Part shown: piece by piece, positions 16,089 to 24,346 of the stretch
Layout: each line of letters begins with the position of its first letter
Numbering within the stretch: position 1 is the stretch's first letter
NCBI RefSeq assembly: GCF_001885905.1
Contig: NZ_JXKM01000010.1
Location: 33,122-85,584, forward strand
Direction: 5' to 3'
Source: Enterococcus devriesei
GTDB lineage: Bacteria > Bacillota > Bacilli > Lactobacillales > Enterococcaceae
Length of the DNA: 52,463 nt
Notes under the pieces: generated by a model
What the model saw: only the letters and a program-made list of their open reading frames with translations
Told to the model about the DNA's origin: nothing
Databases searched by the model: none
Program-made: the position numbers and the translations under genes

Positions 16089-16352
16089 TTAGGTCTTTCG
16101 AGAGAATATGGCTGCGGCTTTTTTTAAGATTTCAAGTTCCTCTTTTAAACGAGCATTTTCTTTTCTCAATTCAGCCACTTCTTTTCCAGTCAGTCCTGTG
16201 GACTGATTAGGTAAATATAAATTCTTCCATTTGTAAATCGTTGCTTCAGATAAGCCATATTCTTTCGCTAGCCCTCGAACAGAACGTCCAGTTTGATTCA
16301 GATCAACAATCATCTGTTTGAAATTTTCTTCGTATCGGTTCATAAAATTCAT
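16089..16352 (-). CDS. IS3-family transposase OrfA (HTH/leucine zipper)
   Basis: This 87-aa protein has an N-terminal helix-turn-helix (QTGRSVRGLAKEYGLSEATIYKWK) and a C-terminal leucine-zipper-like coiled coil (GKEVAELRKENARLKEELEILKKA). It binds the IS ends and, fused to OrfB by a -1 frameshift at the A-rich run in its last codons, provides DNA-binding specificity. The start ATG at 16352 lies just inside the right terminal repeat. Confidence 0.88.
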   Translation of the reverse strand: MNFMNRYEENFKQMIVDLNQTGRSVRGLAKEYGLSEATIYKWKNLYLPNQSTGLTGKEVAELRKENARLKEELEILKKAAAIFSRKT

Positions 16353-16549
16353 CCTCTCGTAGATAAGTTTAATTTATTTCTGTCTCCACGAAAAGTTGTC
16401 TAAGATTTGATACTAACACCAAAATGCGGAAGTGCATAGATTTTACCGAGAAAGAATCAAAAATCTAGGGTTTGATTCATCGACTTTCAAAAAATTGGAA
16501 TAAAAGGATCTAATATTGTAACTACTAAAAAAAGAATAGAGGGAATTAA

Positions 16550-16885
16550 ATGAAGAATTACTTAGATGATTGGAGAAAGATTGAGGGATCACTGACTGAA
16601 GAAAGAATTAATAGTATCCCTTATTGTTTGGAAAAAGATCATTTATTTAGAATCAGAGAAATGTTGTCTGAAGAGGGTTTTGAATCAGATGAATTCTTCA
16701 TTAGGGAAAATCCAGCGCTGGGTGTCTACATTGTGTGTAGAGAAAACCAAGAGGATTATTTTACGATTCATGAAGAAAATGGGAATCTTACTCCGATATA
16801 TATTACGAACGATTTTGACGAGAATGGAACAAATTGTTTCCCATGCAAGGAAATAACAAAAGCCATAGCGTTGAATGAATGTTGA
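16550..16885 (+). CDS. Hypothetical acidic protein, 111 aa
   Basis: The ATG at 16550 follows AGAGGGAATT. The protein is acidic and soluble (YLDDWRKIEGSLTEERIN..., DYFTIHEENGNLTPIYITNDFDENG). Not recognised. It ends 29 bases before the coupling-protein gene and probably heads the transfer transcript that runs to about 24.1 kb. Confidence 0.68.
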   Translation: MKNYLDDWRKIEGSLTEERINSIPYCLEKDHLFRIREMLSEEGFESDEFFIRENPALGVYIVCRENQEDYFTIHEENGNLTPIYITNDFDENGTNCFPCKEITKAIALNEC

Positions 16886-16914
16886 AAAAGTTCACAAAAT
16901 AAAGGCGGTGGAAT

Positions 16915-18726
16915 ATGCAAACATATAAAAAGTCGTTAACCCCCTATTTGATCCTATCCGCAGTTTTGTTCGTTCTTTTTTATACAATCAGTAATTGGCT
17001 GTTTTCCTTTACGAATGCTGATATAATTGAAGTGATCAATTTTGCTTTTTCTTTAGATGGCTTGAATGATCTCGCTAGTAATTTCCATATTTACCTATTG
17101 ATGTTTAAACCAATCTCGTTAGCTGCTGGCTTAACGGGATTTTTTTGTGGTCTGCTAGGTTACGTCTACAAGAATGATAAAGGTATTTATCGAAACGAGG
17201 AAGAACACGGATCAGCGAGATTTGCCAAGGTTGAAGATATGGAAAAATACGCTGATAAAGAAGAGGAATACAATATCATCCAAACTGAACACGCGCGTAT
17301 GGGGATCTTGAATGAACGTCTTCCAATTGCGGTTCAACGAAATAAGAATACCTGTATCTTCGGAGATCCAGGTTCCGGTAAAACACGCTTTTATGTAAAG
17401 CCGAACTTGCTTCAAATGCAAGGCAGTTACATTACTACTGATCCTAAAGGCCTGCTTGTTCGTGAGACGGGGAAAGCGTTAGAGGATGCCGGATATAAGA
17501 TAAAAATATTTGATCTAGCTAACCTTGCTAACAGTGATCATTTTAACGTGTTTAAATACATTAAAACGGAGCTTGATGTTGATAGGGTACTAGAAGCAAT
17601 AACTGAAGGAACCAAAAAAGGAGATAAGCAAGGTGAGGATTTTTGGGTCAAGGCGGAAGCGCTGCTTTCAAGGGCGTTCATTGCCTATCTGTGGTTCGAC
17701 GGCCAAGACAACGAATATTTACCCAACTTATCAATGATCGGGGATATGCTGCGGTTTACGAAGCGTAAAGACCCTAAAATACCTAGTCCGGTCGAACAAT
17801 GGTTTGAAGAACAAAATGAACTTCATCCGAACAACTATGCTTACAATCAATGGTCACTATTTAATGACTTGTACGAATCAGAAACAAGGGCCAGCGTTCT
17901 AGCGATCGCTGCGGCTCGGTATTCCGTATTTGATCACGAGCAAGTCGTGGATATGGTTAAAGAAGATACGATGGATATTGAGAGCTGGAACGAAGAGAAA
18001 ACAGCAGTATTTATCACGATTCCAGAAACCAGCGATTCCTACAACTTCCTGTCAGCTATTTTCCTTGCTACGGCAATGGAAACTCTGCGGCATAAAGTCG
18101 ATAACATTTTATCCGGCGCGCAATCTTTGGCACCAGGTAAATCCTTGCTGCATGTACGCTGGATTTTAGATGAATTTGCCAATATTGGGAGGATTCCTAA
18201 TATTGATAAAGCCCTGGGAACGTTCCGGAGTCGGAATATGTCAATCGTGATCATTCTTCAAGCGTTAGATCAGCTGAAGAAGATGTATGAGAAAGGCTGG
18301 GCTTCGATGGTTACACTTTGTGCGAGCTTGTTGTTCCTGGGCGGAGAAGAGGAAGCAACAATGAAGTATCTTTCCCAACGAGCCGGAAAACAAACGATCA
18401 CGATCAGAAATACGACAGAACAAAATAGCCGAACATCTGGCGGATCGATCAGTAAACAAAAGCAAGGCCGAGATTTGTTGACACCGGACGAAATAGGCCG
18501 AATGAATGGTATGGAGTGTCTTTTGTTTGTATCTAAGGAATACGTTTTTAAGGATAGAAAATATCCGTTGGAAAATCATCCGAAAGCACATTTGCTAGGT
18601 GATAAACCAGGAGATCCTAACTGGTATAACTACAAGCGATATAGAAACGAAGCGGAAGAATTGTTGGATAAGATCACACCAGACCAACTCATCGATCACG
18701 GAGTGATTTATTCTGATGCAGCATAA
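16915..18726 (+). CDS. VirD4/TraG-type coupling ATPase (T4CP)
   Basis: This 603-aa protein has two N-terminal membrane helices (about 11-32 and 60-82), Walker A GDPGSGKTR at about residue 148 and Walker B WILDEFANIG at about 415, followed by the conserved LQALDQL motif. Coupling proteins connect the relaxase-DNA complex to the mating channel and pump DNA. The start lies behind AAAGGCGGTGG. It is full length for the family. No VirB4-like, VirB6-like or surface-adhesin gene is in the window, so it either serves a mobilisable plasmid or the pore genes lie elsewhere. Confidence 0.92.
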   Translation: MQTYKKSLTPYLILSAVLFVLFYTISNWLFSFTNADIIEVINFAFSLDGLNDLASNFHIYLLMFKPISLAAGLTGFFCGLLGYVYKNDKGIYRNEEEHGSARFAKVEDMEKYADKEEEYNIIQTEHARMGILNERLPIAVQRNKNTCIFGDPGSGKTRFYVKPNLLQMQGSYITTDPKGLLVRETGKALEDAGYKIKIFDLANLANSDHFNVFKYIKTELDVDRVLEAITEGTKKGDKQGEDFWVKAEALLSRAFIAYLWFDGQDNEYLPNLSMIGDMLRFTKRKDPKIPSPVEQWFEEQNELHPNNYAYNQWSLFNDLYESETRASVLAIAAARYSVFDHEQVVDMVKEDTMDIESWNEEKTAVFITIPETSDSYNFLSAIFLATAMETLRHKVDNILSGAQSLAPGKSLLHVRWILDEFANIGRIPNIDKALGTFRSRNMSIVIILQALDQLKKMYEKGWASMVTLCASLLFLGGEEEATMKYLSQRAGKQTITIRNTTEQNSRTSGGSISKQKQGRDLLTPDEIGRMNGMECLLFVSKEYVFKDRKYPLENHPKAHLLGDKPGDPNWYNYKRYRNEAEELLDKITPDQLIDHGVIYSDAA

Positions 18727-18788
18727 ACATATTAGAAAGCAGCTTAAACAAGCTGCTTTTTAATTTTGTAGAAGCAGAGGTGAACTAA

Positions 18789-19967
18789 ATGAAGAAAAAT
18801 CAAATTATGAGATCCCATGCTGAACGAGAAAAACTATTTGCTGAAGCGAAAGGGAAAAATATTGTCGATGTGGCCACAAGTTTAGGAATGGGGCTAGTGC
18901 GGCAAGGAAGAAATTACTGTTGGGATCAACACGATAGTTTTATGATCGATACCAAGAAAAATTTCTTCTATTGGAATTCGCAAGGTTTTGGTGGAGATCC
19001 TATCAAATTAGTTGAGACGATTAAAGAATGCAGCTTTAAAGAAGCAGTCAATTATCTTACTGGAACGGATATAGCAGCGGCGAAGATTGAGAACTCGCCA
19101 CAGAAACCCTTCAGCTACTTTTTAAAGGATCATAAAACCTTTTCGACTGGCCGGAAGTACCTTACTGAAGAACGTTTGCTATCAAACGAAACGATTGATC
19201 AATTCCTGTCCGCTGGTGCACTCGCTCAAGCAACTTACAGAGATTTCAAAACGAATAAAATTCAACCTGTGATCGTTTTTAAATCAATGGATCAAGAGAA
19301 TCGTATCAAAGGAATGACTGTTCAAGGTGTTTGGGAACAAAAAGGTGAAGAACGACCTTATTTAAAGAGAACTCATGGTGACGGATTTTCAGGCTTCATC
19401 ATGAAAGTTGGCCAGCCACCGAAAGCGAATGAATTGTCTGAAGAACGCCCATTAAAAGTAATCGCTTTTGAAGGGCCGATAGATTTAATGAGTTATTATG
19501 AGCTATTCAAAAACACGATTGATCATGCGATTTTGGTTTCAATGAACGGGTTAAGAAAAGGCACAATATCAAAATGTATAGTCAATCAATTAGGAATAGA
19601 AATGAAAGAAGCAGACAAACCGGACTTTTTGGATGATTTAAGCAAGAAGAGTAAACCAAATAAACTCATACAGATTGTGCTTGCTGTCGATAATGATCGA
19701 GCCGGCAAGAATTTCATTTCTGCTTTTGGCGTTCAGTCATTTGAAGTTACGCCACAGGTGCCGGCGCTGCTGGAAGGCGAAACGAAATCGGATTGGAACC
19801 AGGTGTTGCAACGGATAAAAAAGCCTGAAGAGAAAATCTTTAATGCTCGTATCAAACAAGCAGTGACAGCGAATAGGGAAAAAAAGAAGCCGAGAATCAA
19901 CCGGACTGTGCCTCGTGGAGAGACAGAATCAACAGAAAGAATCACTCGTTCAGTTCGAATGAAATAA
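18789..19967 (+). CDS. Toprim/DUF3991-type protein (LtrC-like)
   Basis: This 392-aa protein has an N-terminal zinc-finger-primase-like region (QGRNYCWDQHDSFMIDTKKNFFYWNSQGFGGDPIKLV) of the CHC2/DUF3991 type, then a toprim fold (VIAFEGPIDLMSYYEL; IQIVLAVDNDRAGKNF, with the DxD-like acidic pair). Such proteins (LtrC of lactococcal pRS01 and relatives) are thought to prime or process the transferred strand. It ends in a basic tail, TRSVRMK. It lies in the transfer operon 63 bases after the coupling gene, past a weak hairpin. Confidence 0.85.
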   Translation: MKKNQIMRSHAEREKLFAEAKGKNIVDVATSLGMGLVRQGRNYCWDQHDSFMIDTKKNFFYWNSQGFGGDPIKLVETIKECSFKEAVNYLTGTDIAAAKIENSPQKPFSYFLKDHKTFSTGRKYLTEERLLSNETIDQFLSAGALAQATYRDFKTNKIQPVIVFKSMDQENRIKGMTVQGVWEQKGEERPYLKRTHGDGFSGFIMKVGQPPKANELSEERPLKVIAFEGPIDLMSYYELFKNTIDHAILVSMNGLRKGTISKCIVNQLGIEMKEADKPDFLDDLSKKSKPNKLIQIVLAVDNDRAGKNFISAFGVQSFEVTPQVPALLEGETKSDWNQVLQRIKKPEEKIFNARIKQAVTANREKKKPRINRTVPRGETESTERITRSVRMK

Positions 19968-19987
19968 GTAAAAATAGGAGCGATACT

Positions 19988-21526
19988 ATGGAACCCAAAC
20001 AAAAAGAGTATATGGAAGCAGCTTCAGAGTGTGTGTCAGCACTAAACAAAGTCATCGAGCAAAAAGAGGTTCAGCAGCAAGCTTCCCCGATTGACAATCT
20101 GACAGCTGAAGAACCGAAAACATATGTGACGAAAGAGGAAATCGATTCAATTTTAGCTTCCCATTTTTCTAAAATCGAGGCTCTTATTGGCAACTATGAG
20201 AAGCAGATAGATGGACTGCCTGAAGCAACGACAAAAGAAGAGCTTGAAAAGAAGTCCAACGGATTCTTAACTAGAATAAAGGAAGCATTTAGTGAATTTA
20301 ATGCTGTTGTGAAATATTTGATTGCAGACACAACGGACGATATACGCCTATCTATCAAAAACGGGATCAACCAAAAATTCTTGAATGTTAGTGCGAAAAT
20401 GCAAAATCTAGGTGCTAAAATCGACAAACGTTTTGCGATCGAAGAAAAAGTTGTCAGAGTAGATCCACGAGTTGCTAAACAAGGAGGACAAAGTGGAGAG
20501 CAAGAAGTTGAAAAGGTTCGAAATGAAAACTCCAGCAAGACAAATGAATTTGTAGGGAAAATAGAAAAAGTCGTAAATGCTTATATTGATTGGGATAAAA
20601 ATGCAGTCGGGTATTATGCCGATATTGAATTTGCTAACTTGAAAGAATTTTACTCAAATAATAAACAGGATATAGAACTGAATGAAGTCACAACACCAAT
20701 AATCGAAGTGATAGAAAGAAACATACAAACATTAAAGGATTTTGAACCTGTTGAACGAGAGTATGAAATGGATGGAGAGAGAGTAGTTGAAGACAATGAG
20801 TACGAGGGCCACTTCAATATCGATGTAGAGAGCGTAAAAGAAATTTATAACCAGAGCATTAGTCAAAAAGACATCAATCTCACGAATAATGAGAAAGCTA
20901 AAGAGGAAGAAACACAAAATTCTTCAAAGAGCCCGGAAAGGCTATTTGATTTTGGTCATGTCGCTGAAGTTGCTTTCAATAAACGAGCGGCCGATCCAGA
21001 GCATAATTGGGAAGCACATACTAAGCGGTTCGGAACGGAAGATTTGGATAAAGCCTGGGAAGTCTTTCTGAAGGATGCCTGGGGGATAAAAGATAATTTG
21101 TCACTTGTTGGAAGTTCAGAACTTACCGAAACTTGGGAGAAAGAATACTATGATTTCTTTTACGAAGGCGGAAAAGAAGCATACGATGCAATGAAAAAGG
21201 ATGGTACGCCATTACAATATACAGAAGCAGCAGTGGAGAAATTTCAGACTCTTTATGATGATCATATGGCCAAAGCCATGCAAGAAAATTTGACCAATGA
21301 AGTTGGGGCAAAGGAACAACCGATTCATAATGAACAGGCACCAGCGGAAGAGCTTACACGTCCTCCTTCAGACGAACCTTTGCCGCATGAACAACAAAGT
21401 TCTAGGCCTAAGAATAAGTTTGAAGAAAGAGTCATGAAAGCAACTGAGTTGAATAAGTTGATCGAAAAGAACGTTGAGAAGTCAACAGACAAACGAGCGG
21501 TTAATGAAAGCCCAAGGATGAAATAG
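19988..21526 (+). CDS. Large transfer-region protein of unknown function
   Basis: This 512-aa acidic protein starts at an ATG behind AATAGGAGCG. Residues about 1-170 are helical with coiled-coil character (EEIDSILASHFSKIEALIGNYEKQIDG; MQNLGAKIDKRF). The middle is charged. A C-terminal domain (DFGHVAEVAFNKRAADPEHNWEAHTKRFG..., YTEAAVEKFQTLYDDHMAKAM) precedes the ending NKFEERVMKATELNK...SPRMK, which resembles the C-terminus of the 22.0-23.6 kb protein. I do not recognise a catalytic motif. Its place after the toprim gene suggests a role in DNA processing during transfer. Confidence 0.75.
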   Translation: MEPKQKEYMEAASECVSALNKVIEQKEVQQQASPIDNLTAEEPKTYVTKEEIDSILASHFSKIEALIGNYEKQIDGLPEATTKEELEKKSNGFLTRIKEAFSEFNAVVKYLIADTTDDIRLSIKNGINQKFLNVSAKMQNLGAKIDKRFAIEEKVVRVDPRVAKQGGQSGEQEVEKVRNENSSKTNEFVGKIEKVVNAYIDWDKNAVGYYADIEFANLKEFYSNNKQDIELNEVTTPIIEVIERNIQTLKDFEPVEREYEMDGERVVEDNEYEGHFNIDVESVKEIYNQSISQKDINLTNNEKAKEEETQNSSKSPERLFDFGHVAEVAFNKRAADPEHNWEAHTKRFGTEDLDKAWEVFLKDAWGIKDNLSLVGSSELTETWEKEYYDFFYEGGKEAYDAMKKDGTPLQYTEAAVEKFQTLYDDHMAKAMQENLTNEVGAKEQPIHNEQAPAEELTRPPSDEPLPHEQQSSRPKNKFEERVMKATELNKLIEKNVEKSTDKRAVNESPRMK

Positions 21527-21572
21527 AAATCCTATAATTGAGAATTAACTACATTCGTGCTATACTGAAGGG

Positions 21573-21635
21573 GCAAACGATCGAACATTTGAAACACGTA
21601 AGCCCTGGAGAGGTAGGATTCTCCAGGGCTTTTTT
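21573..21635 (+). ncRNA. Fst-type par locus 2: RNAII antisense regulator
   Basis: Promoter TTGAGA (21538-21543), 17-base spacer, TATACT (21561-21566). The RNA of about 63 nt carries the repeat GGGCAAACGATCGAACATTT (21571-21590) and ends at a terminator (AGCCCTGGAGA 21601-21611 with TCTCCAGGGCT 21620-21630, then T6). A related sequence at 21725-21750 overlaps the toxin start on the opposite RNA, so the two RNAs can pair as in pAD1 par. Confidence 0.82.
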
Positions 21636-21800
21636 CGTGGGCTGATGTCGCCTTTTTTAGTTTTACTTCTTGCTTCGGTTATTCAGCCAATAACTGAATA
21701 AGGAAACGATTATTCCGACAAGAAGGGGGCAAACGAACACGTCGAACATTCAAAACACCTCCTTCAGTCGCTAAGACTTGTAGGAAGGCGACGCTTCATT
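21601..21800 (-). ncRNA. Fst-type par locus 2: RNAI toxin mRNA
   Basis: The minus-strand transcript runs from a -10-like TAAAAT near 21805 to the shared bidirectional terminator at 21601-21630. Its 5' end folds (GTCGC...GCGAC, with CCTTCCT able to pair with AGGAGG), hiding the toxin ribosome-binding site as in the pAD1 RNAI. Confidence 0.78.
21663..21749 (-). CDS. fst: Fst-type membrane toxin, 28 aa, intact
   Basis: The ATG at 21747-21749, behind GAAGGAGGTG, encodes a 28-residue peptide: MFDVFVCPLLVG, then IIVSLFSYWLNNRSKK. It has the Fst signature: one membrane helix with a Pro-x-x-x-Gly element, a WL pair and a charged tail. Fst toxins act at the membrane of cells that lose the plasmid, because the antisense RNAII decays faster than RNAI. 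This copy looks functional, unlike the frameshifted locus at 3.3 kb. Confidence 0.88.
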   Translation of the reverse strand: MFDVFVCPLLVGIIVSLFSYWLNNRSKK

Positions 21801-21837
21801 TTATCACATAAAATAAGGACAATGAGCTAAAACTATT

Positions 21838-21870
21838 CATGAGTACGTGTGTCTCTCACGCGTACTTTTT
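21838..21870 (+). terminator. Hairpin with T run
   Basis: GAGTACGTG pairs imperfectly with CACGCGTACT, followed by T7 on the plus strand. It may terminate readthrough before the next gene; no dedicated upstream plus-strand gene is seen. Confidence 0.55.
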
Positions 21871-21885
21871 TTGTTGGATTTAAAG

Positions 21886-21975
21886 AAAAAAAAGAAGCGA
21901 ACCTAAAAGGTTCGCTCCTGAAGATGCCTTACCTAATGGAACAGTCAAGGCCTGTTCTGCCTGTACATCTTCAGC
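21886..21975 (-). ncRNA. Probable leftward small RNA upstream of the ArdC-like gene
   Basis: The minus strand has a near-ideal promoter: -35 TTGACA (22004-22009, overlapping the next gene's start codon), a 17-base spacer and -10 TATAGT (21981-21986). The RNA of about 90 nt would contain the stem GAAGATG/CATCTTC enclosing GAACAG/CTGTTC, and end in a terminator, AGCGAACC/GGTTCGCT (21896-21916) plus T8. No protein is encoded. Its promoter faces away from, and overlaps, the 22004 gene. Confidence 0.7.
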
Positions 21976-22003
21976 AACCTAACTATAGCAAAAGGAGAAA
22001 ACA

Positions 22004-23644
22004 ATGTCAATTTACCAGCTAGTTACCATTAATCAGCGGTTTATCGCTGAGACGATCGCTCGGACTGGAAGCGAGCAATTACTAGATAAAGTCGCTCGAA
22101 GTTTTGTTGGATTGTATAGCCAGGATGAAAACTGGTACATTCCTTTACGGGCAAATTTGGGAAACAAAAAACCTGAAGGGGCATACTTTGAAACACATTT
22201 CCCCACTAACAATCCTCACTTCAAGCGACCGGGATTAGACTATCAAAAGTCGATTTTTGTTCCAGCTGAGTACACGATAGAGATCAGAAACACGCTGCCA
22301 GAAGAACAATCTGCTCTCATTTTTTCGAAGCAAGACGAAATTAGAGAGTCGTTCGAATCATATGTTTTAAGCTTGGATCGGCTCGATAAAAAATCTACGA
22401 ACTATCAATTTTCAACCGTGCCGCTTTTTCCGGAGGGGATACAACAAATCAAAAAGATGCAAGACGAGGTGAAGAAATCAATGAACAATACATCAGAAAA
22501 AGGAACAATGAAACAAGAGACACTCTTCAATCATTTGAATGATGTGGCAGCGAAGAAAGAAGAAAATGGTTCTACTGTTGTTGAGATCCCCGATGTTCAA
22601 AACGAAAAATCAATTCAAGAGATTATCAAAGCAAAAGATTACAAAGCCCTGTCCGCTCATTTGAAGGAGAGGGTTTCTTCCTATTTAGAAACCGATCTCT
22701 TCAAAAACTATTTGAATTTCGTTTCGAAATTCCATAAATATTCTCAAAAGAATGTCCGTTTATTGCTTAGTCAGAATCCCGCTGTTTCTCGTGTTGCTGG
22801 TTTCAATAAGTGGAAAGAAGTAGGGCGAACAGTTAAGAAAGGATCAAAGGCGTTGTACGTTTATGCTCCGGCTTCAGCAATCAAGAAAGATAAAGATGGA
22901 AAGCCGATCAAAGATGAAAATGGAAAAGTTGTGAAGGAAACCTACTTCTTTCTTACTCCGGTTTTTGATGTTAGCCAGACCAGCGGCGAACCGATACCAA
23001 AACCGATTCATGAATTGGAAGGCAACTTTGAAACGCCGGAGCAATTCGTCAAGGTGTTCAAAGCGGTTGAGGCTATTTCACCGGTGCCGCTAAAAATTGA
23101 GGAATTCCCTAGCAGTGCGAATGGCTATTATCATAAGGTCGAAAAGGAAATTGTTATCAATACTGGACTAGGCGAATATATGACATTGAAGACAATGATT
23201 CATGAGATCACTCACGCAAAACTTCATGCAGATTCAACAAGTTCGTTTGGAGATCCAACGTATAGCCAACAAGAATTCGAAGCGGAATCGGTCGCCTATA
23301 TCGTCAGCAACCATTTGGGAATCGACACAAGCAGCTACTCCTTTGGCTATCTAGCTTCATGGACGGAACAAGGAAAAACGATTGATTCTTTTACTGAGTC
23401 GTTGGATAGAATTACAAAAGAAGCGCAACAAATCATCGAGTCATTGGACAAGTCGTTAGCTCTATCTTTCGCAATGGCAGAACCAGCCAACAAGTTTGAA
23501 GAACGAATTGCCAGGGCACAAGGACGATTTGTGGAACCTAAAAAAGCAGAAGAGAAGCAAGTTGAAAAAGTGCCGGCTAAGAAAGAAACCAAGGAGGTCG
23601 AGCCGCCGAACCCAAAAGAAAAGAGTCTTCGACTGACTCGCTAA
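22004..23644 (+). CDS. ArdC-like ssDNA-binding/zinc metallopeptidase transfer protein
   Basis: This 546-aa protein starts at an ATG behind AAAGGAG. Residues about 1-150 form a separate domain (FVGLYSQDENWYIPLRANLGN..., FKRPGLDYQKSIFVPAEYTI). Residues about 205-320 match the ArdC N-terminal domain (FHKYSQKNVRLLLSQNP, GFNKWKEVGRTVKKGSKALYVYAP), which binds single-stranded DNA and can be anti-restriction. Residues about 385-460 contain HEITHAKLH, an HExxH zinc motif, with a downstream EFEAESVAYIVSNHLG. The C-terminus is basic, with ANKFEERIARAQ similar to the 20.0-21.5 kb protein. It probably protects or escorts incoming plasmid DNA. Confidence 0.85.
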   Translation: MSIYQLVTINQRFIAETIARTGSEQLLDKVARSFVGLYSQDENWYIPLRANLGNKKPEGAYFETHFPTNNPHFKRPGLDYQKSIFVPAEYTIEIRNTLPEEQSALIFSKQDEIRESFESYVLSLDRLDKKSTNYQFSTVPLFPEGIQQIKKMQDEVKKSMNNTSEKGTMKQETLFNHLNDVAAKKEENGSTVVEIPDVQNEKSIQEIIKAKDYKALSAHLKERVSSYLETDLFKNYLNFVSKFHKYSQKNVRLLLSQNPAVSRVAGFNKWKEVGRTVKKGSKALYVYAPASAIKKDKDGKPIKDENGKVVKETYFFLTPVFDVSQTSGEPIPKPIHELEGNFETPEQFVKVFKAVEAISPVPLKIEEFPSSANGYYHKVEKEIVINTGLGEYMTLKTMIHEITHAKLHADSTSSFGDPTYSQQEFEAESVAYIVSNHLGIDTSSYSFGYLASWTEQGKTIDSFTESLDRITKEAQQIIESLDKSLALSFAMAEPANKFEERIARAQGRFVEPKKAEEKQVEKVPAKKETKEVEPPNPKEKSLRLTR

Positions 23645-23718
23645 ATGGACGGCTGAGGACGACAAACCAATCGCTTTTAGACAAAATAAAGAAACCTGAG
23701 AAGGAGAATTAAGAAAAA

Positions 23719-24105
23719 ATGCCAATGAAAAACGAAACGATCGTACACACGCTTTCGCAAATTTTATTAGTTGATCCTGCAAGTGAAACACCGAGAATCC
23801 ATAATAAAAGGAAATCTATTTCTAAGCGACAATTGATTCTAAGATTAGAGTTGCTGGTTCAAGAAATGGAAGAATTAGAAATCGAAATCGATCTTACTGA
23901 ATATAAAGAGACAATCGCACACTTGAAAAAAATTAAAGCGACTCATGAATACAATGAGTTGATTCAAGAAGTCGTCGATAGTTATGATCCGGACTTTGGT
24001 GTAACGATCGAACGGAAAAACGAACTGAAAATCGTCAAAGAGATGACGAAAAAGGAAGAAATCGAGTCACAAGAAAAACAAAAAAGTAAACGGTCGTCTG
24101 TTTAG
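23719..24105 (+). CDS. Hypothetical coiled-coil protein, 128 aa
   Basis: It starts at an ATG behind GAGAAGGAGAATT. The protein is almost all helical and charged (LRLELLVQEMEELEIEIDLTEYKETIAHLKKIKATHEYNEL; ELKIVKEMTKKEEIES), so a coiled coil is likely. It is the last gene before the terminator and oriT region, and may be an accessory relaxosome or transfer protein. Not recognised. Confidence 0.68.
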   Translation: MPMKNETIVHTLSQILLVDPASETPRIHNKRKSISKRQLILRLELLVQEMEELEIEIDLTEYKETIAHLKKIKATHEYNELIQEVVDSYDPDFGVTIERKNELKIVKEMTKKEEIESQEKQKSKRSSV

Positions 24106-24109
24106 AATG

Positions 24110-24256
24110 GACACTCGCTTCAGTGAAGCGGAAAAATACGTCAAAAATGGTCAAATGAACGTCAGTGAAAGTCAGTCGTTCAGCAAAAGGGGGATTGGGG
24201 GAACCCCCAAACATTTAGAAAGGAGTCGTCAAAATTGACGGCTCTTTTGTAAAATA
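24110..24256 (+). terminator. End of transfer operon: hairpins and terminator
   Basis: The palindromes GCTTCA-G-TGAAGC (24119-24131) and TTGGGGG-AA-CCCCCAA (24195-24210) precede the terminator GAGTCGTCAA (24223-24232) with TTGACGGCTC (24235-24244) and T4. The first two may belong to the origin-of-transfer region rather than to termination. Confidence 0.65.
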
Positions 24257-24257
24257 T

Positions 24258-24312
24258 AGCGAGTGGGTACCCACTTGCTCTGCTCGCAAAAGGGTTAGTC
24301 TACCGTTCCTAG
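24258..24312 (+). other. oriT: Probable origin of transfer (oriT)
   Basis: Directly upstream of the MobC-like and relaxase genes is an inverted repeat, AGTGGGTACCCACT (24262-24275), followed by TGCTCTGCTCGCAAAAGGG, a GC-containing stretch in AT-rich surroundings. MOBP relaxases nick just beyond a small inverted repeat in such a setting. The nick position is not determined. Confidence 0.6.
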
Positions 24313-24346
24313 ATTTGCGGAGTCAATAGGAAAAGGAGAACTGAAG

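Larger units (their letters stand above)
15193..16402 (-). mobile_element. Intact IS3-family (IS150-like) insertion sequence
   Basis: This element of about 1210 bases has imperfect terminal repeats: left TTGGACAAATTTTAGTAGAGAC (15193 on) and right, on the other strand, TTAGACAACTTTTCGTGGAG (ending 16402). It carries overlapping orfA and orfB on the minus strand. A slippery run of seven A followed by G near 16113-16120 allows the -1 frameshift that makes the OrfAB transposase. The remnant at 1-275 and the repeat at the far right end of the window belong to the same element type. Confidence 0.85.
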
